Below are positions 50,929 to 59,867 of a stretch of DNA of 64,000 nt, piece after piece (position 1 is the first letter of the stretch; the number at the start of each line of letters is the position of its first letter). A program made the position numbers and the translations under genes. This DNA is from Desulfonauticus submarinus. GTDB taxonomy: Bacteria; Desulfobacterota; Desulfovibrionia; Desulfovibrionales; Desulfonatronovibrionaceae. The stretch spans positions 1 through 64,000 of the forward strand of contig NZ_FNIN01000002.1 in the NCBI RefSeq assembly GCF_900104045.1, written 5' to 3'. Under the pieces are notes generated by a model, which saw only the letters and a program-made list of their open reading frames with translations, did no database searches and had not been told where the DNA came from.

Positions 50929-52179
50929 ATGAAAAAAATAAAACCCCATTTGGTTTTTGCAGACAAACAAGGCAATATCTATGATCATCCTCATCTCCTA
51001 ATGTTAGTGAGGCGTGGAAAGGAATGGGGGCTACCATATCCAGGAGAACTTATAGAGTTGCCTTCAGAAAGCACCTTTTATCTTCTCCCAGAACGCCAAG
51101 CTGTAGGTCTAGATCCAGATACAGGTAAAATTGAAGTATTAGAAGAAGCTCCAGTAGCTGCTTTTATTGCTCCAGGTTATACTCTATCCGGACATGTAGT
51201 TTATACAGAAAACCACCACGCACCTAAATTACCTCTTTTTGCCTACGGTGCTTTAGGATATTATAAAGGAAAATTTTATGTAGCTGCCCAACAAGTAGAT
51301 ACTGATAAACGTCAAGTTTTTTTAGGTATCTCTAAACAAAAAATAATATACGGAGCTCAAAATTTAAGAAAAAAGTTACCTAACAATAGGCTAATCGCCC
51401 ATCTCACTCGATGCGCTCTTACTTATGGCTGTCCTGCTGCAAAAAATTTAGCTTTGGGTAGATTTGAAGCACCTTTGCCTACTGCAAAAACTTGTAATGC
51501 TAGATGTATTGGCTGTATTTCTCTTCAATCTAAAGATTCTGGATTTCCTGCTACCCAAAAAAGAATTAATTTTACACCTTCTCCCAAAGAAATTGCTGAG
51601 ATTATTCTTATCCATGCAAAACGAGTTAAAAAGCCTATTTTCTCTTTTGGCCAAGGATGTGAAGGTGAGCCTCTTACTGGGTGGAAAAATATATTAAAAG
51701 CTATTAAGTTGGCTAAAAAAAATCTCTCTAAAGGCACAATTAATATAAACACTAATGGAAGTTTTCCAGAAGCTATGGAGCCCTTAGCCAAGGCTGGTCT
51801 TAAATCTATTCGGATAAGTTTAAATTCCCTACGACCGCATATTTATAAAGCTTATTATAGACCTACTTATGACTTTAATAAAGTAATTGAATGTATTAAA
51901 GAGGCAAAAAAAAATGATCTTTTTGTTTCCCTAAATTATTTATTTTTCCCTGGATTTAGTGATACAGAAGAAGAGTTAGATAGCCTTATATCTACAATAC
52001 AAGACACAAAACTCGACTTTATTCAAATGAGAAACCTCAATATAGATCCACTTCTTTATCTTAATTTATATTCTAATGAAAAAGAAAAACCAAGCTTTGG
52101 ACTTAAAAATTTTATGTTAAGAATAAAAAAAGAATGCCCTTGGATAAAATTTGGCTATTTTAATCCTTATTTAGGATAA
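50929..52179 (+). CDS. Radical SAM protein of unknown specificity
   Basis: This 416-residue protein has a long N-terminal region of about 180 residues (PHLVFADKQGNIYDHPHLLMLVRRG...). The radical SAM core follows, with KTCNARCIGCISLQS (Cys-x3-Cys-x2-Cys) near 185-200. SFGQGCEGEPLTGWKN and NINTNGSFPEAMEPLAKAGLKSIRISLNSLRP continue the barrel. The substrate is unknown. Proteins with this N-terminal extension occur in Desulfovibrio relatives. It is convergent with purM. Confidence 0.85.
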   Translation: MKKIKPHLVFADKQGNIYDHPHLLMLVRRGKEWGLPYPGELIELPSESTFYLLPERQAVGLDPDTGKIEVLEEAPVAAFIAPGYTLSGHVVYTENHHAPKLPLFAYGALGYYKGKFYVAAQQVDTDKRQVFLGISKQKIIYGAQNLRKKLPNNRLIAHLTRCALTYGCPAAKNLALGRFEAPLPTAKTCNARCIGCISLQSKDSGFPATQKRINFTPSPKEIAEIILIHAKRVKKPIFSFGQGCEGEPLTGWKNILKAIKLAKKNLSKGTININTNGSFPEAMEPLAKAGLKSIRISLNSLRPHIYKAYYRPTYDFNKVIECIKEAKKNDLFVSLNYLFFPGFSDTEEELDSLISTIQDTKLDFIQMRNLNIDPLLYLNLYSNEKEKPSFGLKNFMLRIKKECPWIKFGYFNPYLG

Positions 52180-52218
52180 GTCTGTTATTCTCTAAAAAAT
52201 TTTTGCTAAATAACAAAC

Positions 52219-53271
52219 CTAAAATTTAATTTGTACTACTTCTTCATTGGAAGAACATATCTCTACTCTCCCAATTTCCCAAGCATCTATCTGTTGAGCT
52301 TTTAATCTAAGAAGCACATCTTCTTTTAAGTCTGGTTTAATAATCAAAATAAACCCAATTCCACAATTAAAAATATTTGCCATTTCTTCCCAAGAAAGAT
52401 TACCTTCTTCTTTAATCCAATGGAAAACTGCTGGTTTAACAAATGAATTAAAATCTATGACAACCTTAACCCCTGTTGGTAATATTCTAGGGATATTATC
52501 GTAAAACCCTCCTCCTGTAATATGAACCATTCCTCTTATCTCTAAATCCCTCAGCACATTCAGAACAGGTTTTACATAAATTTTAGTAGGTTCAAGTAAA
52601 ACTTCCCATACATTTTTGTCTGTTCCTGGGAACTTGTCATCTCTTTGTAATTTTGAAGAGGAAAAAAGTTTACGTACCAAAGAAAATCCATTTGAATGTA
52701 GACCAGAAGATGCCAAGCCAATTAAAATATCTCCCTTTCGTATCTGAGATCCATCTACAATTTTATCAAAATCTACCATCCCAACACAAAAACCAGAAAG
52801 ATCATATTCTCCAGATCCATAAAAATCTGGCATTTCAGCTGTTTCTCCACCTAAAAGCGCACATCCTGCTTGTTTACAACCCTCTACTACACCAGCAATA
52901 ACTTTTTCAGCCTTTTCCACTTCTAATTTTCCTGTTGCAAAATAATCTAAAAAAAATAGTGGCTTAGCTCCTTGTACCAAAATATCGTTAACACTCATTG
53001 CTACTAAATCTATTCCAACCGTATGATGTACATCAAACAAAAAAGCCAGTTTTAGTTTTGTGCCAACTCCATCTGTGGCTCCTACTAATACAGGCTGTTT
53101 TAGACCTTCCATATCTATCTTAAATAATCCCCCAAATCCTCCCAGATCTGTAATCACTCCTCTAGTAAAAGTAGTCCCAACCATTTTTTTTATTCTAGAA
53201 ATCAATAAATTACCTGCTTCTATGTCCACCCCAGCATCTTTATAAGCAGCCGTTCTATTAGAAGAGCTCAT
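52219..53271 (-). CDS. purM: Phosphoribosylformylglycinamidine cyclo-ligase
   Basis: This 350-residue enzyme makes aminoimidazole ribotide in purine synthesis. Features are YKDAGVDIEAGN at the N-terminus, GATDGVGTKLKLAF, AMSVNDILVQGAKPLFFLDYFATGKL, LLGGETAEMP and ITGGGFYDNIPRILP. These are standard PurM segments. AGGAGGAATAA precedes the start. The gene stands alone here, with no other pur genes nearby. Confidence 0.96.
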   Translation of the reverse strand: MSSSNRTAAYKDAGVDIEAGNLLISRIKKMVGTTFTRGVITDLGGFGGLFKIDMEGLKQPVLVGATDGVGTKLKLAFLFDVHHTVGIDLVAMSVNDILVQGAKPLFFLDYFATGKLEVEKAEKVIAGVVEGCKQAGCALLGGETAEMPDFYGSGEYDLSGFCVGMVDFDKIVDGSQIRKGDILIGLASSGLHSNGFSLVRKLFSSSKLQRDDKFPGTDKNVWEVLLEPTKIYVKPVLNVLRDLEIRGMVHITGGGFYDNIPRILPTGVKVVIDFNSFVKPAVFHWIKEEGNLSWEEMANIFNCGIGFILIIKPDLKEDVLLRLKAQQIDAWEIGRVEICSSNEEVVQIKF

Positions 53272-53396
53272 TTATTCCTCCTGGTCTAATTTTTGCTGAA
53301 ATTTAATTAGAACTTTTTAGGTCAGATTTTTACTAAAGACAAGAAAATTAATATACGAATAAAACGCAAAGACAAAGCCAACAAGGAGATAAAAAA

Positions 53397-53651
53397 ATGA
53401 AAAAATATTTATGTTTTATAATAATTCTTATATTCGTCTTTTATTTAAATCAAAAAGTTTATTCCCAAATAAAAATTCAAACTACCCAGGACAATCTAAT
53501 TATTGAGGTCAATTCAACATTGCCCCCCGATATACTAACGAACTCTACTTTTACTCCTGAAATATATCTTCAAATCTATTTAGACAATAATACACTTCCT
53601 AAAGTTCCCAACTCAGGCCAAAATAAAAGGCAAAAAAGTAAAACCAAATAA
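53397..53651 (+). CDS. Small exported protein, unknown function
   Basis: This 84-residue protein has a signal peptide (MKKYLCFIIILIFVFYLNQKVYSQ), probably cut near residue 23. The short mature part is rich in Asn, Thr and Pro (TTQDNLIIEVNSTLPPDILTNSTF). A good AAGGAG lies before the ATG. Its last 25 codons overlap the end of the convergent dctM gene by 76 nt. I do not recognise it. Confidence 0.6.
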   Translation: MKKYLCFIIILIFVFYLNQKVYSQIKIQTTQDNLIIEVNSTLPPDILTNSTFTPEIYLQIYLDNNTLPKVPNSGQNKRQKSKTK

Positions 53652-54883
53652 CAAGGCATAAACAACAAGATACCTTTAAAAATTGTCTTCATAGAAACAT
53701 CTTTGGCCATAGAAGCCACAATAAAGGTATTAATCCCTACAGGAGGAGTTACTGCCCCTAAGGTAGTTACAATAGTAATAAACACAGCAAACCAAATGGG
53801 ACTATAGCCAAGAGAAGTTGCTAAGGGAAAAAAAATAGGGATAGTAATAATAAGAAGCGCCAGTGCATCCATAACTGCTCCACCAATAATATAGATTAGA
53901 GCAACCCCTAACATAATTAAATAAGAAGGCATATGCCAACTGCTAACACTCACTGCAAGTTCATAAGGAAGTCTTGTAACAGCTAAGAATCTACCAAAAA
54001 TAATAGCACCTAAAATGATTACCATAATCATGGAAGTAACTTTTAAGGTATCTTCTAAAGCCAAAATAAAATTACGAAAGCTTAGTTGTTTACGCAGCAC
54101 TGCGATTATTAAAGCCAAAAACGCTCCAACTCCTCCTGCCTGAGAAGGGGTAAAAAAACCAGCCAATAATCCTGTCATAACTAAACCAAACAAAACAAGC
54201 ATTTCTATTGAACCTTTTAAAGAAATAAATCTTTCTTTCCACGAAGATTTAGCAGCTGCAGGAGCAAAATCTGGTCTAAAATGACAAAATAGTCCCACTG
54301 CAAGCATAAAAAAAATTGTAAGTAAAACTCCAGGAATAAAAGAAGCCCAAAATAACACTGCAATAGATTGTCCAGTTTGCAAGCCAATTATAATTAAAAC
54401 CACACTAGGAGGGATAACAACGCCCAAAGTAGCACCAACAGCTACGCTTGCAGTAGAAAGCAATGGATGGTATTTAAATTTTTGCATTTCAGGAAGAGCA
54501 ACAGTACTCATTGTAGCTGCCGTAGCTGTATTAGAGCCACATATAGCAGCAAACCCAGCGCATGCCAAAATAGTAGCATGTACTAGCCCACCTTTAATAT
54601 GACCAAACCAATGATAGGCAGTTTCATAGAGTCTTTTATTCACTCCAGCATAAAAACAAATCTGACCCATTAAAATAAAAAGCGGTATAACAGTAAGACC
54701 ATAAGAAGAAAATACTTTCCAACACTCATCAGCCAACATACTAGAAGCAGCTTTAAAATTAATCACATAACCAAAGCCCAAGTAGCCAATAATGGCCATT
54801 GCAAAACCTACAGGCAAGCGTAAAATAAAAAGCGAAAATAATAAAACTATTATTCCTAATACACCAATTGTAATCAAATCCAC
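53576..54883 (-). CDS. dctM: TRAP transporter large permease (DctM)
   Basis: This 435-residue protein has about twelve hydrophobic helices. DctM features include LFILMGQICFYAGVNKRLYETAYHWFGHIKGGL, CAGFAAICGSNTATAATMSTVALPEM and VTTLGAVTPPVGINTFIVAS. With DctQ it takes up organic acids by sodium-coupled transport using a periplasmic binding protein. The 3' end overlaps the small exported gene on the other strand. Confidence 0.95.
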   Translation of the reverse strand: MDLITIGVLGIIVLLFSLFILRLPVGFAMAIIGYLGFGYVINFKAASSMLADECWKVFSSYGLTVIPLFILMGQICFYAGVNKRLYETAYHWFGHIKGGLVHATILACAGFAAICGSNTATAATMSTVALPEMQKFKYHPLLSTASVAVGATLGVVIPPSVVLIIIGLQTGQSIAVLFWASFIPGVLLTIFFMLAVGLFCHFRPDFAPAAAKSSWKERFISLKGSIEMLVLFGLVMTGLLAGFFTPSQAGGVGAFLALIIAVLRKQLSFRNFILALEDTLKVTSMIMVIILGAIIFGRFLAVTRLPYELAVSVSSWHMPSYLIMLGVALIYIIGGAVMDALALLIITIPIFFPLATSLGYSPIWFAVFITIVTTLGAVTPPVGINTFIVASMAKDVSMKTIFKGILLFMPCYLVLLFCLLFWPELGTLGSVLLSK

Positions 54884-54929
54884 TGCTATCTCCTATCTAC
54901 TTTTAAAAACAAATTTCAGAAGGTTCAAC

Positions 54930-55406
54930 TTAACTTTCTAAAGAATTATTTTTACAATTGATAAGTTGAGAAAATAAGGTAATACAACACAAAGCTATTC
55001 CCAATCCCAACACAAAAACAACTGGATAAAATGCTATATTTAAAGTTTGAGAAAGTTCTTCCCATTCTCGTAATTCCAATGCCAATCTAAATATTTGCCA
55101 ATCTAAAATAACAAAAAAAGCTAAACTAAGAGTCAAAGAAATTACATCTAAAATATATTTAGTTTTTTTTGACCAAAAATTATCTAATAAGTTTACTCGA
55201 ATATGCCCTTTTTGGGCCTGGGTGGGAGAAATAGCCATCCCACCCAGTAAAGCCCCTAAAAAACCAAGAAGTTCAAAAGCTCCTTTTATAGGGTACCCTA
55301 TAAAAGTTAAAAACATATTTAAAACTGTAAGCAACAACATCAACACTAACACTATACTACCAATTCTACAGGCTAGAAGATTTAACTTTCTAATAAAGGT
55401 TAGCAT
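54930..55406 (-). CDS. dctQ: TRAP transporter small permease (DctQ)
   Basis: This 158-residue protein has four hydrophobic helices (near 12-34, 42-62, 85-105 and 125-148). It contains the DctQ-type ELLGFLGALLGGMAISPTQAQKGHIRVNLLDNFW, where 'GHIRVNLL' is the family signature. It anchors the complex with DctM. It lies 39 bp after dctP and 46 bp before dctM. Confidence 0.93.
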   Translation of the reverse strand: MLTFIRKLNLLACRIGSIVLVLMLLLTVLNMFLTFIGYPIKGAFELLGFLGALLGGMAISPTQAQKGHIRVNLLDNFWSKKTKYILDVISLTLSLAFFVILDWQIFRLALELREWEELSQTLNIAFYPVVFVLGLGIALCCITLFSQLINCKNNSLES

Positions 55407-55445
55407 AATTGCTCCTGACTTTAACTCTAAAAATTTCTTTTTATT

Positions 55446-56462
55446 CTAATATCCCATTTGTTCATATTTTGCTTTAAATTTATATACATCCTGTAATATC
55501 TTTTCTGCTGGAAGCCCTTTTGTTTCAGCTCTTTTTTTCCAATTATCTATTAAAATTTTAAGCTTTTCTCTAGCTAGATCCATATCCTGTTGAGGTAAAG
55601 TAAATAATTTAAAACCATACTTTTTCTTTGCATAACCTAAAGCCTCCTGAATATGATTATCCATATAACGTCCTGTCCACAAAGCCTGCTCTTTGCCCAA
55701 TTCATTGAACACCTTTTTTATCCTTTCTGGCAAACTATTCCACTTATCTTTATTCATAACCACAGCAAAAGGATACACTTGAAAATTAGTGATTGTGCCA
55801 TAAGGCAAATAAGCAGCAAAATTTAAATCTTTTAAAACTTCAAAAGAAGTTAAAAGACCCTTGGCAACACCTTTTTGAATAGCTTCTGGGGTTTCTGACA
55901 TTGGGAGGGCAATAGGAGCTCCTCCTAAAATTTCAACAATTTTACCTGCTGCCCCAGCTGCTCTAATAGGAACGCCTTTTAGATCTTTTAAAGATTTAAT
56001 AGGTTTTTTGGACATAAGATTTGAAGGTGCTGAAGTAAACACAGTCAAAACCTTTACTCGGGCAAATTCTTTGGGATGATATTTTTGAAATATCTCCCAT
56101 AAAACCATGCTGGCAACTTTTGCAGACTTAAACCCTAAAGGCAATTCACAGACTGTAGTTAAAGGAAACACTCCTGGCTGATAAGACATTACCAAACACC
56201 CAATATCAGCTTGTCCTGCTATCACTCCTCTAAACATATTTTTCGCCCCAAGCAAGGTACCCCCGGGATATGTCTGAATAATCACTTGTCCATTTGTTCT
56301 TTTTTCAACTTCTTGTTTAAATCGCTCCATTTGAACACAAGGAAAGGTAGATGCTGGGGGAAAATTAGCATAGCTTAGCTTAATTACCTTTGCTTCTGCT
56401 CGTAAACACAAACTACATAAAAAAAACATAACAAGACCAAGGACCAAAATTCTTTTTACCAT
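55446..56462 (-). CDS. dctP: TRAP transporter substrate-binding protein (DctP)
   Basis: This 338-residue protein has a signal peptide (MVKRILVLGLVMFFLCSLCLRAEA). The DctP fold follows: LSYANFPPASTFPCVQMERFKQEVEKRTNGQVIIQTYPGGTLLGAKNMFRGVIAGQADIG, then LKDLKGVPIRAAGAAGKIVEILGGAPIALPMSETPEAIQKGVAKGLLTS. The conserved Arg for carboxylate binding is in PIRAAG. The ligand class is unknown. The gene has a structured leader ending in a terminator about 22 nt before its start. Confidence 0.95.
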   Translation of the reverse strand: MVKRILVLGLVMFFLCSLCLRAEAKVIKLSYANFPPASTFPCVQMERFKQEVEKRTNGQVIIQTYPGGTLLGAKNMFRGVIAGQADIGCLVMSYQPGVFPLTTVCELPLGFKSAKVASMVLWEIFQKYHPKEFARVKVLTVFTSAPSNLMSKKPIKSLKDLKGVPIRAAGAAGKIVEILGGAPIALPMSETPEAIQKGVAKGLLTSFEVLKDLNFAAYLPYGTITNFQVYPFAVVMNKDKWNSLPERIKKVFNELGKEQALWTGRYMDNHIQEALGYAKKKYGFKLFTLPQQDMDLAREKLKILIDNWKKRAETKGLPAEKILQDVYKFKAKYEQMGY

Positions 56463-56642
56463 CTTCTCCTCCTCATTTTTTGCTAAAAAAAAAGCCGCAA
56501 GGTTATTTAACCTTGCGGCCTGAAAAGCACCTTTATTTTTAAAAATTGTCTACAAGGCCCCCTCCAGACCGCAAAAATCTACCCAAAGCCACCAGCAATT
56601 TTGCCACTTAAAGTTTGCGGTCTGAAAGTATCTTGTAAACAT
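56463..56642 (-). promoter_or_regulatory. Structured leader of dctPQM (riboswitch or attenuator candidate)
   Basis: The dctP 5' region has two linked structures on the - strand. The first is a long helix made of CAGACCGCAAA and its exact complement (56565-56575 with 56614-56624). It is extended by an outer TACAAG/CTTGTA pair (56551-56556, 56632-56637) and encloses a 38-nt loop. The second is a terminator hairpin (56494-56519). The 3' strand of the first helix (UUGCGGUC) can also pair with the terminator's left arm (GGCCGCAA), so the two folds are mutually exclusive. No known riboswitch class was recognised. The terminator-to-start distance leaves no room for another promoter. Confidence 0.6.
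56485..56519 (-). terminator. Intrinsic terminator in the dctP leader
   Basis: GCCGCAAGGTT and AACCTTGCGGC form an 11-bp stem with a 4-base loop (56494-56504, 56509-56519). On the transcribed strand nine T residues (56485-56493) follow. The T-run ends about 22 nt before the dctP ATG at 56462, so it stands inside the 5' untranslated region. It may also stop transcripts coming from fadL. Confidence 0.85.
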
Positions 56643-56648
56643 ATTTCT

Positions 56649-56678
56649 TTTTTAACCTCTTAAGCTGTAAAAAGTCAA
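56649..56678 (-). promoter_or_regulatory. Possible promoter of the dctP leader
   Basis: On the - strand TTGACT (56673-56678) is followed after 17 or 18 bp by TTAAAA or TAAAAA (56649-56655). Transcription would start near 56642, about 5 nt before the outer strand of the leader helix. The -35 is good; the -10 is weak. Confidence 0.4.
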
Positions 56679-56695
56679 GTTTTAAACTTAATAAA

Positions 56696-57943
56696 CTAAA
56701 ACTTATAACTAACACTTAGTCCAACTAAGTGAGCTTTACCATCAGTAAACTTACCATCCTTAACTCCATCATTTCTACCATCTACGTCTCTATCTTCATA
56801 CATTAAATAGTTATATGAAAAATCAACACTCCAGTTATTAGCTTTATAACCTATACCAGCACCAAATAGATGTCTATTATTAGCAGGCAAAAGATAGTCC
56901 ACATGCTCATCAGGTATAGGGCTTTGATCATAAACATAACTTGCCCTCAAGCTTAAATTAGTAGTAGCCTTATATTCTATACCAAACTGAAATCGCCAAA
57001 CATCTTTCCAGTCCTTCTTAGAACTTGTTTGAGTATTTCCTAGGGGAGGGGTTAAATCATCGCCATATTCAATCACTAATTTATCATAGCAACTCCATCT
57101 TGTGTAAACCACATCTCCTTCTATGCTTAATTTATCAAATGGATAAAAAGTAATCCCTAAAGCATAAGAGTCTGGCAAAGTAATATCTCCTTGAACATCT
57201 GTATCTCTAAACCAAGTGGAATGAATAAGAACCAACGCTGCAGGTCTATCAAATGTTGCCCTCCCTGAGAGTCTATGCTGAATCTGACTTCTATAAATAA
57301 AACCTATTTTTAACCACTTAACAGGTACATAGTGAAAAGAAACATTAAAACCATAGTTAAAACTTTTGCCATGAACCTGAGAGTCCATATCCTCTACAAT
57401 TCCCAGGGTCGTTAGATCCTTCATTTTCTTTTTTGTAAAATCAAAATACATTCCCTCTAAACCAAAGGCAAAAGATAAGTTATCTGTTAATTTAATGGCC
57501 AAACAGGGAACAATTGAATAGGATTTAATTTCTGCATAATAAGAGTTATATCTTCCAGGCCAATTAGAAGGGAAATCTGTAGCCAATCCAAACCTTGTAA
57601 ATTCTCCTACGCCAAGCCAATATCTATCATTTAATTGTTGAACAGCATAAACATGGGGAACTAAAAACACATTGTTTTTTTCACTCGTGCTATCCTCCCC
57701 TTTAACTTTCACTGTCACATCTGGAGCAATAGCAGTAACACCACCTAAAACATGTGTACCTTTAAGTTGAGTAATTCCAGCAGGATTATAAGCTATTGCA
57801 GAAGGATCATCAGCCCTACCTATCAAAGTACCACCCAAAGCATTTCCTCTGGCACTCCATTCGTAAAGAGCAAACCCAGCTCCAGAACAAACCTGAGCCA
57901 TTACTAAACACCATAACACTGCAAATAACCAGCTCTTTTTCAT
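56696..57943 (-). CDS. OmpP1/FadL-family outer membrane transport protein
   Basis: This 415-residue protein has a signal peptide (to about residue 23, MKKSWLFAVLWCLVMAQVCSGAGF). The mature start is the FadL-like FALYEWSARGNALGGTLIGRADDPSAIAYNPAGITQLKG, including the NPA motif. The rest is a beta-barrel of alternating strands ending in Phe (HLVGLSVSYKF), as outer membrane barrels do. FadL proteins pass hydrophobic compounds across the outer membrane. Confidence 0.93.
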   Translation of the reverse strand: MKKSWLFAVLWCLVMAQVCSGAGFALYEWSARGNALGGTLIGRADDPSAIAYNPAGITQLKGTHVLGGVTAIAPDVTVKVKGEDSTSEKNNVFLVPHVYAVQQLNDRYWLGVGEFTRFGLATDFPSNWPGRYNSYYAEIKSYSIVPCLAIKLTDNLSFAFGLEGMYFDFTKKKMKDLTTLGIVEDMDSQVHGKSFNYGFNVSFHYVPVKWLKIGFIYRSQIQHRLSGRATFDRPAALVLIHSTWFRDTDVQGDITLPDSYALGITFYPFDKLSIEGDVVYTRWSCYDKLVIEYGDDLTPPLGNTQTSSKKDWKDVWRFQFGIEYKATTNLSLRASYVYDQSPIPDEHVDYLLPANNRHLFGAGIGYKANNWSVDFSYNYLMYEDRDVDGRNDGVKDGKFTDGKAHLVGLSVSYKF

Positions 57944-58099
57944 ATCAACTCCTTAGGTAAAAGTTTAAGATATAAAACTTATTTTGGCTAAGCAAAAATA
58001 AAAAAAAGGTGCAAGAAATTTATGTTTTTTTTAATAAAGACTAAAAAAATAATCTATTTAAGATTGTCAAAAGACGCCTTTTTTTTTACATCCAGCTAT

Positions 58100-58870
58100 A
58101 TGAACAATCTTTTACAGGTAAAAAACCTTTATTTTAAATATGGAGAAACCACTGTCTTAGAAAATATTTCTTTTTCCTTAAATCCAGGACAAATTATTGG
58201 AATTCTCGGTCCCAATGGAAGTGGAAAAACTACCCTTCTTTTATGTCTAAGTGGCTTTTTAAAAAATTATCAAGGCAAAATTTTAATCCAAAATAAAAAT
58301 TTAAAACAAATGCCTTTTAAATTACGCGCTAAAACAATAAATCTAGTCCAACAAAATCCTTATTTTCCCAATATTGAAACTTTTACCTATCTTTTATGGG
58401 CTAGATTTCCCTATCTAAAATTTCTTAGCTCATATGGGAAGGTAGAAAAAAATATAGTTCTAAAAAAAGCAAAACAAACTAAGGTTGAACAATTTCTAAC
58501 TAAATCTCTTAAATCCCTTTCAGGAGGCGAACAAAAACGCATACTTCTTACTAAAAGCCTTATCCAAGATACAGCTATTCTTCTCTTTGATGAAATTACG
58601 TCTAATTTAGACCCACAAATAAATATGCAATTTTTACAAATTATAAAACATATATCTAAAAAAGGAAAAGGACTTATCCTTAGCCTACATGACTTAAATT
58701 TAGCTGCTATTCTTTGTCCTTATCTCATTTTTCTAAAACAAGGAAAGATTGTGGCCAAAGGACCAACAAAAGAAGTTTTTAACAGTCAAATACTGGAGCA
58801 AGTTTATGAAACATCATTTACTGTATTTCAACATCCTAAAAAAAATATACCTCAAGCTGTGTTGTGTTAG
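58100..58870 (+). CDS. ABC transporter ATP-binding protein (FecE/BtuD-like)
   Basis: This 256-residue ATPase has Walker A GPNGSGKTTLLLCL, signature SLSGGEQKRILLTKSL, Walker B ILLFDEITSNLDP and switch His in LSLHDLNLAA. This is the iron-siderophore/heme/cobalamin uptake subfamily. ATG 58100 (MNNLLQVKNLYFKYGE) gives the normal length; an ATG at 58022 would add a 26-residue hydrophobic leader. No FecCD-type permease lies beside it. The binding protein gene overlaps its 3' end. Confidence 0.92.
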   Translation: MNNLLQVKNLYFKYGETTVLENISFSLNPGQIIGILGPNGSGKTTLLLCLSGFLKNYQGKILIQNKNLKQMPFKLRAKTINLVQQNPYFPNIETFTYLLWARFPYLKFLSSYGKVEKNIVLKKAKQTKVEQFLTKSLKSLSGGEQKRILLTKSLIQDTAILLFDEITSNLDPQINMQFLQIIKHISKKGKGLILSLHDLNLAAILCPYLIFLKQGKIVAKGPTKEVFNSQILEQVYETSFTVFQHPKKNIPQAVLC

Positions 58871-59723
58871 TTTTATTATCTTCTTACCATTAAATGCCTT
58901 TTCTATTACTATTCAGGATGATTTAGGACAAAAAATTTTTCTAGCAAAGCCTGCCAAAAAAATTGTTAGTTTATATGGAGGAATAACTGATATCCTTCTC
59001 TCTTTAAATTTAAAAGAACATATTGTGGGTTGGACAAAACCAGATGCTCTAGAGTGGGGAGGGAATATTGTAAGTATAGGAACTCATATGCGTCCCAACT
59101 TGGAAATTATTCTAAGTCTTCATCCTGATTTGGTACTTCAAATGGGTACAGCAAAACATAGTATTTTGCCTATCAAACATTTAAAAAAATATAACATTCC
59201 TGTAGCTGTATTTAATCCCCATAATTTTAAAGAATTATTCCACACCATTCTAAGAATAGGAAAACTGGTAGGCAAAAAACAATTAGCTCATCAATTAGTC
59301 AAACAATATCAACAAAAACTTAAAAATTTAAACACAGATAAAATACCTTTTACTAAAAGACCTACTATATTCTTTGAAGTCCGATATCCTAATCTTTTAA
59401 GTGTCGGTCAAGGCTCAATTGTCTCAGAAATAATTTATTGGGCAGGTGGAAGAAATATACTAAAATCATCTAAAAAACTTCTTAGGATAAGTGAAGAAAA
59501 GCTATTATCCTTAAATCCCCAGGTATATATAATTCAAAAAGGACCTATGAATAAAAAACCTATCTCTCTCCACAAAAGACCTCTCTTTAAAAAAATAAAG
59601 GCCGTTCTCACTAATCACATTCTTATAGTAAAAGAAAAGAATTTTTCCCGACCAGGACCTAGAAGTATAGAAGCAGTATTATTTCTACACCACTATTTAA
59701 AACAACAACACCTAATTCCTTAA
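58806..59723 (+). CDS. Periplasmic substrate-binding protein (FecB/BtuF-like)
   Basis: This 305-residue exported protein has a signal segment near 10-33 (ILKKIYLKLCCVSFIIFLPLNAFS). The typical helical-backbone fold follows: PAKKIVSLYGGITDILLSLNLKEHIVGWTKPDA, then IILSLHPDLVLQMG and FEVRYPNLLSVGQGSIVSEIIYWAGGRNIL. It probably binds a metal-chelate, heme or corrinoid. ATG 58806 has GGAG upstream and overlaps the ATPase gene by 65 nt. The following hairpin ends the transcript. Confidence 0.87.
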   Translation: MKHHLLYFNILKKIYLKLCCVSFIIFLPLNAFSITIQDDLGQKIFLAKPAKKIVSLYGGITDILLSLNLKEHIVGWTKPDALEWGGNIVSIGTHMRPNLEIILSLHPDLVLQMGTAKHSILPIKHLKKYNIPVAVFNPHNFKELFHTILRIGKLVGKKQLAHQLVKQYQQKLKNLNTDKIPFTKRPTIFFEVRYPNLLSVGQGSIVSEIIYWAGGRNILKSSKKLLRISEEKLLSLNPQVYIIQKGPMNKKPISLHKRPLFKKIKAVLTNHILIVKEKNFSRPGPRSIEAVLFLHHYLKQQHLIP

Positions 59724-59753
59724 AATACAGCTAACCCAAATTCTAACCATCTT

Positions 59754-59788
59754 AAAAAGTGTGTCCTATTACTTTAGGACACACTTTT
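59754..59788. terminator. Bidirectional terminator hairpin
   Basis: AAAAAGTGTGTCC is mirrored by GGACACACTTTT across a 10-base loop (59754-59766 and 59777-59788). T-rich flanks occur on both outer sides. It separates the binding protein gene (+) from the His-rich gene (-). Confidence 0.8.
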
Positions 59789-59867
59789 CCTCCTATTTCA
59801 GTAAAAAACGCTATTTTATATCATTCTTACCATTATTTATTTTTTAAATTCTATAAACTCATAAAAA

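Noticed and set aside
56485-56519. The hairpin as a simple fadL terminator only
   Set aside because: It lies nearly 180 bp past the fadL stop and about 22 nt before the dctP start, with a shared complementary segment upstream. A plain terminator role is possible but does not explain its position.
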